64,000 nucleotides of DNA. It comes from Aricia agestis (Eukaryota > Arthropoda > Insecta > Lepidoptera > Lycaenidae). The stretch is from contig NC_056428.1 in assembly GCF_905147365.1 (NCBI RefSeq), forward strand, positions 29,604,001-29,668,000. Reading direction: 5' to 3'. Made by a program: the position numbers and the translations under genes. A model generated the notes under the pieces. That model worked only from the letters and a program-made list of their open reading frames with translations. It did no database searches and had not been told where the DNA came from. This document shows, in pieces, positions 45,803 to 57,128 of the stretch. Position 1 is the first letter of the stretch; each line of letters starts with the position of its first letter.

Positions 45803-47175
45803 CTTTATGTTTACGATTAACTTTACGAGAAGTTGGGAAATCCCGGATTGCATTCCAGTTCGGATATAAATCGCATCTTTCATGAGTTTAGAAATTCGCA
45901 AGCGTTCGCAATGCAACCGTGCAGATATTATGATAAATAAATTGATTTTAATAATGTTAGTACTATTTATGTGCACGGTTCGAGAATTTGCCAAAAACCT
46001 ACACAGATGCAGTGGGAACAAATTAGCAGCGAGCGTTTTAAATAAGTATAATAAGAAAATAGAAAATATGGAAACTTCTTACACTCATAAAACACAATTT
46101 TGCGTGCACTTTTTCTACTATATTTAGAAAATATTCTAAATATAGTGGACAAAGTACACGAAAAATTGTGTTTTATTAGTGTTCTGAAACATGAATTACA
46201 TATAACTTATTTATAGATAGCCGCTAGATGGCTGGAGTGTTGGATGATCTAGTCGTGCAACATAGGTGAGAGTTATGATAGTTCGCGACACAATACACAG
46301 ATGGTGCTTTACTCTTATCTGGCCAATGTCTGATACCTCTCATATTTATTTTTGGGAAGTAAAAGGTAAACTACGTCTGACATCATTTCAATTTCCATCA
46401 CACCTAGCCGACAAGGTGACTTATATACAGTGATGCTATGTAGATAGATTTTTAATTCGTTTTATTTAATAATTGTAAAATCCTCCTAAATTCTAGCACT
46501 ATGAGTGCAGTATGAACTTCAAAAGTAAGAAACAAATATTTTTTAAAGGTTTTTTACTTCCTATTTCCTAAGAACATCAGTTTGACCTGCATAAGCTTTG
46601 ATATTTTCAATGTGAGGAAAATATCTTGCAAAAATATATAGACATGTTAGGTATAGGTAGTTATTAGTCATCTAATTCAATTTTAGTGGTTCGTTCTAAA
46701 ATTGGCAGAGCAGAGTACCTCAATTCTGCATATTTGTAGAATGTATTCTACTGTGAGAGCTATTGAAGTAATTCGTTTGAGCGTACGTACTCTTTAGATA
46801 TTTGTGACTAGAAACATGCGAATTATTTACACTAATTAAAATGTTACTTATCTTCTTTTAAAAATATATTCGTGTGTTTACGTAGAATAGAAGCTGGTGT
46901 TCCATAAGCTATTGAATATTTAATGAACCTGGATAAATCATTGCAGATCTAATTTCGTTTTGTTCATAGTAGCTAGTATGAAGTATGAACAAACGAGAAA
47001 TAGAGTAGGTAGGTATTACCACAGAATATAATATTATAATACTAAGTACTCACATACGGTTTTTCTCGATAGTTTTACTCCGAATCCAAGGAAATGATAT
47101 ATTTGACATTAATCCCATCGAGCCTGCTCGAAGCGAGCCTTCGAGCTGTCAGTTTTGCGGTCCATACGGTGGTTA
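45803..47175. other. Intron 1, mostly unassigned, with one hairpin
   Basis: A 102-bp imperfect palindrome spans 46081-46182 (acactcataaaacacaattt ... aattgtgttttattagtgt). It is probably a small MITE. Nothing else is recognised. Confidence 0.5.
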
Positions 47176-47179
47176 TTGC

Positions 47180-47890
47180 TCGATTTGGAGTCTTAGCATT
47201 AACAACATATCGAACGAAGTCCAGTCCCGATATCATCTAGACTCTAGAGGGTAAGGCCAAATTAGCCTCGAAGAAGCTTGGTGTTCTTAACAGAGCGAGA
47301 CAGTACTTCAGTCCGGACTCCGGACCAATGCCTACAACTATACAAGGCGCAGGTTCGGCCTCATATGGAATATTGTTCTCATCTCTGGGCAGGGGCGCTA
47401 AAATACCACGTGCTCCCTCTGGATCGCATCCAACGAAGGGCTGCTCGAATTGTTGACTGCCACAGTGTTTCAAACAGCTTGGACCCCTTGGAATTACGCC
47501 GAGATGTAGCTTCACTCTGCATCCTCTATCGGTTGAATCACGGGGAGTGCTCTGAGGAATTGTTAGGAATCTTACCACCTGCAACTTTTCGCCATCGTCC
47601 CACGCGAAAAACATACCATCCTCATCACCTTGATGAGTGGCAGTCTTCCACAGTGCGTTTTTCGCGTAACTTTCTGCCGCGCACTGTAAAACTCTGGAAC
47701 GAACTGTCACCAGCAGTATTTCCGGACCTATACGACCTGCAAACCTGCAAGAAAAGAGTGTATTCCCTCTTAAAAGGCCGGCAACGCACCTGCAGCTCTT
47801 CTGATGTTGCGAGTGTCCATAGGCGACGGTAGTTGCTTACCATCAGGTGACCCGTTTGCTCGTTTGCCCCTTATTTCATTAAAAAAAAAG
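47180..47890 (+). mobile_element. Jockey/CR1-like LINE 3' fragment
   Basis: It keeps the end of the reverse transcriptase: LYKAQVRPHMEYCSHLWAGA, then RIQRRAARIVDC, then RRDVASLCILYRLNHGECSE, then RFSRNFLPRTVKLWNELSP. A 3' UTR follows with ccatcaggtgacccgtttgc and an A-rich end near 47880-47890. This is a family I know to be very abundant in Lepidoptera. The upstream part is frameshifted around 47290 and missing before 47180. Confidence 0.85.
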
Positions 47891-48054
47891 CAGCACCCCC
47901 GCCTACGTTCATTTAAATAACCTTGTTGGACCAGCTGTCATCTGTCAATTTCTCCGGTTAAAGTTAAAGGACTTAGGACGCCATATTTAACTATAACCTT
48001 AACTTTAACCTTAACTTTAACTTTAACCACGCCTCTGGTGCACCCCAACCTAAG

Positions 48055-48445
48055 ACTTCATTGTCTGTCCGTCTGTCTGTCTCCAGGCCTTATCTCAAGA
48101 ACCGCTACAGCTAGACTTGAGAAAATTTCACAGATTGTGTATAGGTATCTATTGCCGCTATAACAACAAATACTGAAAAAAAAATATTTAAGGGTCCCAT
48201 CCCATACAACAAACGTGATTTTTTCGACCTTTTTCGCTCTATATCAATAATAGCAAGAGGTAGGCATATAAATTTTTACACATTCTTTTGGTATATTATG
48301 TGTTCTTCAATATTTAATAATAATATTAAAATAAAATAAAAATCTAAGGGCCATACAAAAAACACAATTTGTAGCCTATTTTTTCTCTTGTATGGGTACG
48401 GAACCCTTCGTGCGCGAGTCCGACTCGCACTTGGCCTTTTTTAAT
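48055..48445 (-). repeat. Lepidopteran interspersed repeat, inverted copy
   Basis: It runs from cattgtctgtccgtctgtct through caagaaccgctacagctaga to cgtgcgcgagtccgactcgc / acttggcc, the complement of the 41570 copy. Confidence 0.72.
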
Positions 48446-48540
48446 AACCCGCTAAATATAGAAGTAAACATTTTAAAAATCCGTTAGGTCAGTGTCTCAA
48501 TGATAGAATTTTATACAATACGTTAAAAAATATTATTACG

Positions 48541-50129
48541 GCGTTTTCACACGAGACACGACACGACACGATTCATAGACAAATATAAATTGCACTACAC
48601 AGTCTGTCGTTTGAACGTTTTCACACGAGCGACGATTTCTGCGACGACACCGTTTTCTCCTATGGCTAGTTTACACGTATTAAGTAGATAAGTAGTCAAG
48701 AAGAGTTTAACTTAAATGACTTTATACTTACTTAACTAAATTTGACCTTTCTACTTGCTACTAAATTTTGTGTTTACTTGCAATTAATAACTTAAAATTA
48801 AGTTAAAATTTAGCTGTTACCTCGATAAGCAATTTATACGTGTAAACCAGCCATTACTTCTTAAAAATATGTCAATTGTCATCTATTGTTGGGGTCCTAA
48901 GCTGATAGTTAAGCCTATTATAAAACGTAGTCATAATATAATATTATTTATGTATAGTATAAGAAACCTCGCTACGCCAATGTTAAATGTTAATTACGAG
49001 TATTACCATAATATTATAATACTAGGTATGATGTAAATGTAATATGGCGGCGTAATGCTCGCCAGAAAACCGCTATGCAGTTTGGCAGGCTGTTATTGCG
49101 GCTCTACACGATCGGCCAGCGTAGTGGGCCATCACGATGGGCCAGCGTGGGGAGGATGTAGTGGCGTAGGATGGGCGATGGCGCCAGCGCTGGCCGTGGA
49201 ATGGCGGCGGTGTCGGTTTTTCGGCCGCACATCAAAGGATGATGGCCCAGCGATGGCGGTACGCCTCTACACGTGGCCGATACGACAGTCGCTGCCCGAC
49301 CGCGGTCGAGTGAGGACGTCGTATTACAATAATAATAATTCACGAATTTCATTAAAAATGACGAGTACGTGGTCTCATAATGAATGAAGCTATTTATTAT
49401 TATGATTTATGACAAAAGCGAAAGTTTGTATGGATGTTTGTTACTCTTTTACTCAAAAACTACTGAATGTATTTTAATGAAACTTTACAATAATAATAGC
49501 TTATACAATACATAACTCCTGACTTTTTAAATATACAAGTTTGGGAGTTTCGGCGTTGTTTTAAGAACGGAAACGTTAAGCATAATATTATGCTATTATT
49601 ACATACATCATTATCATCATCATCACTACCATAAACTATTATTTTAATTTTAGGTTCGAAATAATTATTCGTAGAATTCAAGAGAAGGTTCATATTAGGA
49701 GGGAGGTCATACAAAGTTCACCGGGTCATCTGGTGAAGCCATAAATTATTAAAAATGCACGTTTTGCATTGCCGCAATGGCTAATGCTTACACGTCCATC
49801 TTGAACGACGTTTAGATCAAAACTGAACGCGGCCATCATGTAGAGGCGAAGCGACCATTGCATAGTCATCGCATGCGCCATTCGATCGGCCAGCGCTGGC
49901 CACTCTTGTAGAGGGCCCATTAGATTATGATTTAATATTTATTTAACAATTTTTCAATAAAGAATTTATTTATATATTATCTGTAGACAAAAAACGTGAC
50001 GACTTAGCGGATTGTCGTCTCAAAATCGTGTGTCGTGCGGTGCCGTGTGAAAACGGTACATAGAAATGTATGGCGCCCGGAGTCGTCACCGCATTTTGTC
50101 GTGTTGTGTCGTGTCTCGTGTGAAAACGC
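48541..50129. mobile_element. 1.6-kb element with ~28-bp terminal inverted repeats
   Basis: The left end gcgttttcacacgagacacg with acacgacacg is mirrored at the right by cgtgtctcgtgtgaaaacgc. A second, inner inverted pair lies at 48611 (gttttcacacgagcgacg) and about 50045 (ccgtgtgaaaacgg). Inside are a MITE at 48661-48855 and a GC-rich block at 49080-49310 rich in ggccagcg. No transposase frame is seen. Confidence 0.6.
48661..48855. mobile_element. MITE (aatggctggtttacacgta family), uninterrupted copy
   Basis: The ends tatggctagtttacacgtat and tacgtgtaaaccagccatta are inverted repeats. The interior aagtagataagtagtcaaga matches the family copy at 44318. Confidence 0.65.
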
Positions 50130-50990
50130 TCTTATAGTTTAATGCACCGTTACAGCAATATATGAAAAAATTCGTGAAAATTAGATGCATCTTTGTATTT
50201 TTTTCTATCGAGGTAATTTTAAGATATCGTGTTTTCGCTCAAATCAAATTCTTAGAAAATATTTCCAGTATGTAGTATCTAATATGATGTATCAATCTGT
50301 TAGAAAATAAAAAAAATTGGGGCTTATTTTCAAGTTTAAAAATGAATTATAAAATCAAGTCAATTTTGGGTTGGTCGCCAAAGACAAAGACAAACAAATA
50401 TTTATTGCCCAAAACTGTGTTACAAAGGTGTTACAGATTTGTTGGTTTCAACAGTTTACCCGTTCGGGCATGCAATATTTGTATGAAAGGGCATACAAAT
50501 ATTGCATAGAGCACACATTCAAGTAATTTCATTTTACAACATTATTAGATTTGAATTTATAATGATTAAAATACATAATAATAAATCCTAATAATTAAGT
50601 ACGCCCCCCTAATTAAGTACAACAGAAAAGTAATATAATATTAAGTTCAAATGGTCCAGGCAAATTAGGCTTAAATTAGGTAGGAACCTCGGAATTCGAG
50701 ATACCCAGCTGTAAGTCTGTAAATAATAATAATATATTTTTTTATTTGCACACATAAAAGAAAAGACATAAAAGCACATAAAAGAGAAAAAAGTCAAAAG
50801 AAATTACAACAACAAAAAAGGTATAAAAAAATTACAAAATTGTGCAAAAAGGCGGTCTTACTGCTTTAAGCAGTTTCTTCCAGACAACCGAAAAAAATAT
50901 ATTAAAAATATAATGACATAAAAATATAAATATTAAATATACTTACATATTATATTACATAAGTAATTACATTATTATTTATTTATAAGT
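50130..50990. other. Intron 1 with a reversed RTE-like 3' end
   Basis: At 50735-50890 the complement of ggaagaaactgcttaaagca / gtaagaccgcctttttgcac lies before A-rich sequence. This resembles the 3' UTR seen in the plus sense at 63480-63625. A short palindrome tgcaatatttgtatg/catacaaatattgca is at 50471-50506. Confidence 0.45.
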
Positions 50991-50994
50991 AACT

Positions 50995-51636
50995 AGCTGT
51001 TGCCCGCGACTTCGTCCGCGTGGACTTTAGTTTATAGCGCGCGATGTCAACAAAATTGGTGTCAAAAGCTTTTATAAAAAAAACCCTGGTACCCCTTAAA
51101 TCTAAACAAACAGCTGTGCAGTATGCACATAATATTTCAATTTTTTTTTTAAAAAACTTTATATTTTATGCCAAATTTTAAAACTTATTTAGCCCCCAAT
51201 CACACAACTTTACCCATAAACTATTTATCATTGATAGGTTTAAGGTGACGTCACTGCATAAATAAAGTACTGAGTTATTAAATAACGTAAAAAAGAAATA
51301 ACAATCGAAAAAAATCGAAAGTCGAATGCATGATAATACCACCTCTTATAGAAAGACTTTTGGCCAAGCGTTAGCGCGATGTAGGAGACGCACGGCGCCA
51401 TCTATTATAATTTTTGTAGAACTAACTTAATTTAAACAAATTTACGCATTTTCACCCCCTTACAACGCTTTTTTCCAGTAAAAAAGTAGCCTATGTCCTT
51501 TCTCAGGCTTTAGACTATCTGTATACAAAATTTCATTACAATCGGTTCGGTAGTTTTGGCGTGAAAGCGAGACAGACAGACAGACAGACTGACAGACAGA
51601 GATACTTTCGCATTTATACTAATAGATAATAGTTTT
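50995..51636 (-). mobile_element. Moth composite repeat, single unit, reversed
   Basis: It starts gttgcccgcgacttcgtccg and ends with the reversed head agatactttcgcatttatac. It matches the 30302 copy through its length by eye, including gcgccatctattataattt and accccttacaacgctttttt. Confidence 0.72.
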
Positions 51637-51689
51637 ATTTTTATATTTATATTATATTATTCGTAGGTAATAAGTTAATAAACTAAATA

Positions 51690-52750
51690 AACTTTACACA
51701 GATATAATAAGACAAAAAAAATATAAATAAAAGAACCTACACACCAACGGTTTTATATCTAAGAGAGGTTTATGTAATATTGTTTTACACGTTTTTTGAA
51801 TAAGTATATTTATAGATTCAGATTTTTTAATGAAATCGGGTAGGGAGTTCCAGAGTCGAATAGCGGTGATGGCGAAGGAAGAATCATAGAATGAAGTTTT
51901 ATGAGATGGAAAAGCAAGCGTAAGTTTGTTAGCAGAGCGAAGAATAGGATTGTTATGACCGAGGAAATTGAATTTTACTTTTAGGTAGTCAGGAGTTGAA
52001 GGACTAAATAGGATATTATATAGTAAATGCAGGACGTGAGAATTTCGTCGCATCTTTATCGGAAGCCACTTCAGCTGAGACCGATAATCAGACACATGAT
52101 CGAATTTGCGAAGGCCAAAAATAAAACGGATGCACAAATTTTGGAGACGTTGAAGGGAAGAGAGGAGATTTTCATTTATATCACAGTAACAAACATCAGC
52201 TAGAATCGGGAAGAGTAAGGTCGTGGCTAGATTAATTTTAGTTGCAACTGGCAGGAAATTGCTTAATCGTCTGAGGGAAGCGGTGGCAGCGTTCATCTTT
52301 TTGCGAAGTTCCTGGGTCTGGATATCCCATAAGAGAGTGTGGTCTAAGTAAAGTCCAAGGTTACGCACGGATGAGCTGTAAGGAATAACATGGGAATAAC
52401 ATTCCCGTCAAGGACAATATCAGGTAAGGAGTTCCAGTCCACTTTCGCAATTAGATGTCTCCTGCAATAATAATAATAGATTGTGTTTTATTTGGATTAA
52501 GGACTAAACCATAGGGTCCATAGGCATTGCTCCACTTCGATATTTCATCTAAATCAGCATTGGTTTGAGCAATACCGTAGGATAGTAAGGGGAGCAGGAC
52601 CTGGATATATATTTGTAGGTCATCGGCATACATATGATAGGAAGAGGAAATTTTACGATTGAAATTGAGTTAATGAAAAGAGAAAACAAGAGAAGTATAA
52701 TAAGGGATAACACACTGCCTTGAGGCACACCGGCAAAAATATCGCACCAA
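51690..52750 (-). mobile_element. Non-LTR retrotransposon fragment (reverse transcriptase end)
   Basis: The frames read MYADDLQIYIQ, then LNPNKTQSIII, then RNLGLYLDHTLLWDIQTQEL, then WLPIKMRRNSHVLHLLYNI and AIRLWNSLPDFIKKSES. This is the catalytic ADD motif and thumb region. Frameshifts separate the pieces near 52380-52450. The 5' end is cut by another LINE at about 52755. Confidence 0.78.
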
Positions 52751-52754
52751 GATT

Positions 52755-53610
52755 TATTTTATTTATTTATTTTATTTTACTGGAAAACAAAACAGTAATT
52801 AAGTAACAATATGAGTAAATACATAGCAAGAAGATACACAATTACATTGTTTTCGCATATAGATAGATACAAGAGGAAATAAAGGCATTTAACAAAACTC
52901 AATTAAACTGATTAACAATTAGTAACAAATTATTTTGAGAACCAGTCTCTAGAAAGTTTATTTCTAAAAACATTCGGCGAAGAAGTAAAAAGATCGAGTG
53001 CGGAGCCATCCGCCGAATGAGTGCTATAGTAGTTGAAGGTAAACATAGACCTTATAAAGAAAGAATTTTGCCTGTAGTTAGTAGAGTGGGAAGCTATGGA
53101 GAGAGTCGGTCTATGTCGCAAGTGTGTTATTTTATAAGGCACGCGTATGTTAATAATTTTTGACAACAGAGTTGGAGAATCAATAAGAAATTAAGCAATT
53201 TTTACGAGAAAGATTACGTCAGCAAATTTACGTCTCTCTTCTAGGGGTAAAATATGATGTTTTTTACAAATATCTATGTAATTGGCACTACGGTCATCGT
53301 TACATTTATACTTCAGATACTTGATAAATTTACGTTGTATTGATTCCAGTCTATTAACGTAAACCTTGTACTGGGGGTTCCAAACCTGAGAACAATACTC
53401 GAGGATACTACGCACGTATGAACAATAAAGTATCTTTAATACTTTTATAGAGCTAAATTGAGAACATTCTCTTATTATAAAACCAAGGGCTTTGTAGGCT
53501 TTTTTAGTAATAGTGTCTATATGTGGTTCTTAACTTAGTTTGCAATCATGTATGACACCTAGGTCCCTTATTTGGCTTACTCGATTTAAATTAGTACCTC
53601 TAAGATTGTA
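52755..53610 (-). mobile_element. Another non-LTR retrotransposon 3' fragment
   Basis: The frames read YVRSILEYCSQVWNPQYKVY, then RLESIQRKFIKYLKYKCNDD, then LPLEERRKFADVIFLVKIA, and after a frameshift SKIINIRVPYKITHLRHRP. A ttttatttatttattttat tail at 52755-52780 is the reversed A-rich 3' end, so it is inserted into the neighbouring element. Confidence 0.75.
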
Positions 53611-53670
53611 ATGACGATGAAAGATGACGATGTGTTGTTAATTTTAATTGCGTAAATATTTGTATATTGG

Positions 53671-53729
53671 CACCCTAAACCCCCATATGTAGGTTTTGAG
53701 ACAACTCAAAACCTACATATGGTAGGGTG
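53671..53729. repeat. Short hairpin
   Basis: The sequence caccctaaacccccatatgt / aggttttgag pairs with ctcaaaacctacatatgg / tagggtg around acaa. Confidence 0.6.
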
Positions 53730-54130
53730 TACGCAACTATTAAATTTCAAGGTCAAAAGGTCACAAAAATCGGTTTTTGCACTTTTGTTTGTAAATATTT
53801 CATTTCCTATGGGTTTTTTTATATTTGTATTTATTACCATAATGTAGAATACAAAATACTCTACAACTTTTGTTCAAAAAAAATTTTTTTATACGGTGAT
53901 CCGTTGCCGATAAAGAGGGCGGAGAGGTCACAATATCATTTCAGGTTAACCGGTGCCTCCGGCCGGAAACGCGCCATATTCAATGTGTCGCGGCACCGGT
54001 GTCCGATCCTTTAATTTCGTAATGTATGGCATATTTCATCAATAAATTGGCTCTCAAATTTTGTCTCTCCCACGGTTGTAAAATGGCAGCCATTTTAGTT
54101 TTTCCTGGGCTTTCACACTTTAGGCTTAGG
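53730..54130. other. Intron 1, unassigned
   Basis: No coding signal or clear repeat is seen; the GC-rich text ccggccggaaacgcgccata near 53960 is unplaced. Confidence 0.35.
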
Positions 54131-54264
54131 CCAAACCTACGCGACCACGCGACTGCGAAGCGGGAGCGTCAATACAAAACACACATTTGACAACTTGTCA
54201 AATGTGTGTTTTGTATTGAGTATTGACGCTCCCGCTTCGCAGTCGCGTGGTCGCGTAAGTTTGA
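54131..54264. mobile_element. Near-perfect hairpin MITE (134 bp)
   Basis: The arms begin ccaaacctacgcgaccacgc and end gcgtggtcgcgtaagtttga. The core is cacacatttgacaacttgtc / aaatgtgtg. The arms of about 60 bp show only a small insertion. Confidence 0.7.
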
Positions 54265-54724
54265 ACAAAGTATAATCTGACCAATACTTCTCATGTAAAT
54301 ATCCTATGAACATAAAAAAGGTATTTTTAATAGCTAAACTTATGGACTACGCTTACACAGACAATACGTTATGAATTTCGTGGAATTAAACATAGAAAAA
54401 CCAAAACTTAAGGAACACATACTTGCCGGCCCCTGGTATAGGCAATAAGGTGTAGGGTGAAGTTGGGCCTCCGCTAAACTCACTCACTTGACGAAACATA
54501 GCGCAAGCACGGGTTCACGCCGGTTTTCTGTGAGTCTGTGGTCCCTCAAGACTAACACGTATTTTTAGGGTTAAAACAAAAACAAAAGTCCGATTCTACT
54601 TTCTAGAATCTAGATGATGCTTTTAAAGCTACGAATAATAAAAACTAAGGAAAAGTTATAATCTATTATAAAAATCTAATTATAAACACTAAGGAAAGCA
54701 AATGCCTAGTTTCTATATTACAAA

Positions 54725-56063
54725 CTAGCTGTTGCCCGCGACTTCGTCCGCGTGGACTTCAGTTTATAAAGCGCGATGTCAACAAAATTGGTGTCAAAAG
54801 CTTTTATAAAAAAACCCTGGTACCCCTTAAATCAATACAGCTATGCAGTGTGCACACAATAAGTGTTTCATTTTTTTATTAAACTTTATATTTTATGCCA
54901 AATTTTAAAGCTTATTTAGCCCCCCAATTACACAACTTTACCCATAAACTATTTATCATTGATAGGTTTAAGGTTACGTCACTGCATAGATAAAGTACTG
55001 AGTTATTTAATACCGTAGAATAGATCAAATCAATCGAAAAAATCGAAACTTAAATGGTGTAGTATATAATCAAAGCTTAAATGTAAGATCAAAGATGATA
55101 CCACCTCTTTTAGAAAGACTTTTGAGCAAGCGTCAGCGCGATATAGAAGACGCACGGCGCCATCTATTATGAATTTTTGGAACTAACTTAATTTGAACAA
55201 ATTTACGCATTTTCACCCCCTGACAACCCTTTTTTCCAGTAAAACTAAAATCCTTTCTCAGGCTTTAGACTATCTGTATACAAAATTTCATTACAATCGG
55301 TTCGGTAGTTTTGGCGTTTGGCGTGAAAGCGAGACTGACAAACAGACAGACAGACCGAGATACTTTCGCATTTATAATATTAGTATAGATTATGTGCACA
55401 CTGCACAGCTGTTTTTGGGTATTTTGATTAATTAAGGGCCGCGCTACACCGGAATGGCAGCGGCGAGGCGGGCACTTTCAGCGCTGCCATTCCTGTGCAA
55501 CGCGGCCCTAAGAGGGGTACCACTTACCAGGGTTTTAAAAAGTTTTTAATTTGACACAAATTTTGTTGACACCGCGCGCTATAAACTAAAGTCCACGCGG
55601 ACGAAGTCGCGGGCAACAGCTAGTAACTAATAAGTATGATTAGTTCTATGTTACAATGAAGTAAAAAATAAAACGCCATCTGTTGAATCGTATTAGAACT
55701 AAAATGTTCATTGCATCGATATATTTCTGGATTTTTTATAATATTATACATAAAGTATATTTAAGATTTTTGAAATATTATTTTAATACACATCCAAGAC
55801 CCAGGAACATTGAAAACTTGTTCCGCCTGCGGGACTCGAGCCCAGGACCCCCGGGATGAGCGCTGGCCACGCGCAAAGCGAATTACTTTTCATCGATATT
55901 TTCATGGAAATAAGATATTTTCCCACATCAAAATGTAGCCTATGTCCTTTCTCAGACTCTAGAATAACTGTGTACAAAATTTCATTGCAATCGGTTCAGT
56001 AGTTTTGGCGTGAAAGCGAGACAGACAGACAGAGATACTTTCGCATTTATAATATTAGTATGG
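54725..56063. mobile_element. Composite foldback element, isomer 2
   Basis: The order is long unit L reversed (54725-55388), short arm S forward (55389-55618) and tail X (55619-56063). X is nearly identical to 37531-37992 (same cgccatctgttgaatcgtat, tcgatatatttctggatttt and SINE piece). Relative to X, the S-L block is flipped compared with 36605-37530. The left flank differs from that of isomer 1. Confidence 0.75.
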
Positions 56064-57128
56064 AAAATGAATAAAGTCTTTGTAGCGTTTTGATGCCTGG
56101 GTCATGAAACTTTTAAGACAATAGGCAAAACTTTAAACATTTTTATCAATAAAAAATATTTTACTTTATTTGAAGCGACACTTTTTTACTTAAAATACAC
56201 AACAAAGAGTGGGGCCTCTTCATTATTTGCTTATAAGTTATAATCCTACTTCCTACTAGTCCTAATAATATTATAAAGGCGAAAGTTTGTTTGGATGTAT
56301 GAATGTGTGGATGTGTGGATATATGGATGTATGGTTTGTTACTCTTTCATGCAAAAACTACTGAACGGATTTTAATGAAACTTTACAATAATATAGCTTA
56401 TATATCATAATAACACATAGGCTGCAATTTTAACCGACTTTCAAAATGGGGGAGGTGTTATGTTCGTTTTCTTATGTTCAACGATTACTCCGCCGTTTGT
56501 TAACCGATTTTCAAATTTTTTTCTTTTGGTATGTAGCCTGTAGGGTATCATCCCAATTTGGGATTTCACAAAAGTGGTGATCTGATGAAGGATCAAAATC
56601 AAAATTGTTTTATTTCTGAATAAATTTAAAATAAATGTTTTCAGAATGTCCTACATGATGCCTACCACCGGTTCGGGAACTAACCCGGCGAGAAGAACCG
56701 GCATAAGAAACTCGCACGGGGCCCACTTTTTTACCAAAAAAAGGGAGAAAAAAATTAATCTTTTAAAATAAAGTTTACAATTTTGTAACTAAATACTATA
56801 TACAATATCCACATACATAATTGTAAGTCCTATAATAATGAAGAAGTAGCCTTGCAAGAAGCCATCCTACTCCCAAGGTGTGCCATCGTTTATGAAATCA
56901 TTGACCTTATAGGCTTTGGCACACAAACGTTCTTTAACTACTTTTTTAAATTTATTAATGGAAAGATTTTGAACGTTTTCTGGGATTTTGTTGTAAAGGC
57001 GTATACATTGACCTTTAAAAGATTTACTGACTTTACTAAGTCTGATCACCGGCATATCTAGCTTGTGCTTATTTCTAGTATTCCTAGAGTGAATGTCACT
57101 TTTAACTTTAAATTTACTTATATTTTTT

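Noticed and set aside
45453..45869. 138-codon plus-strand open frame
   Set aside because: High GC lowers stop frequency here. No domain, no codon pattern and no splice context; the minus-strand start at 45702 is better supported.
47237..47710. 157-codon minus-strand open frame
   Set aside because: It is the shadow of the LINE reverse transcriptase end on the plus strand.
49055..49387. 110-codon plus-strand open frame and its antisense partner
   Set aside because: It lies in a GC-rich repeated block (ggccagcg words) within a transposon; the peptide is low-information.
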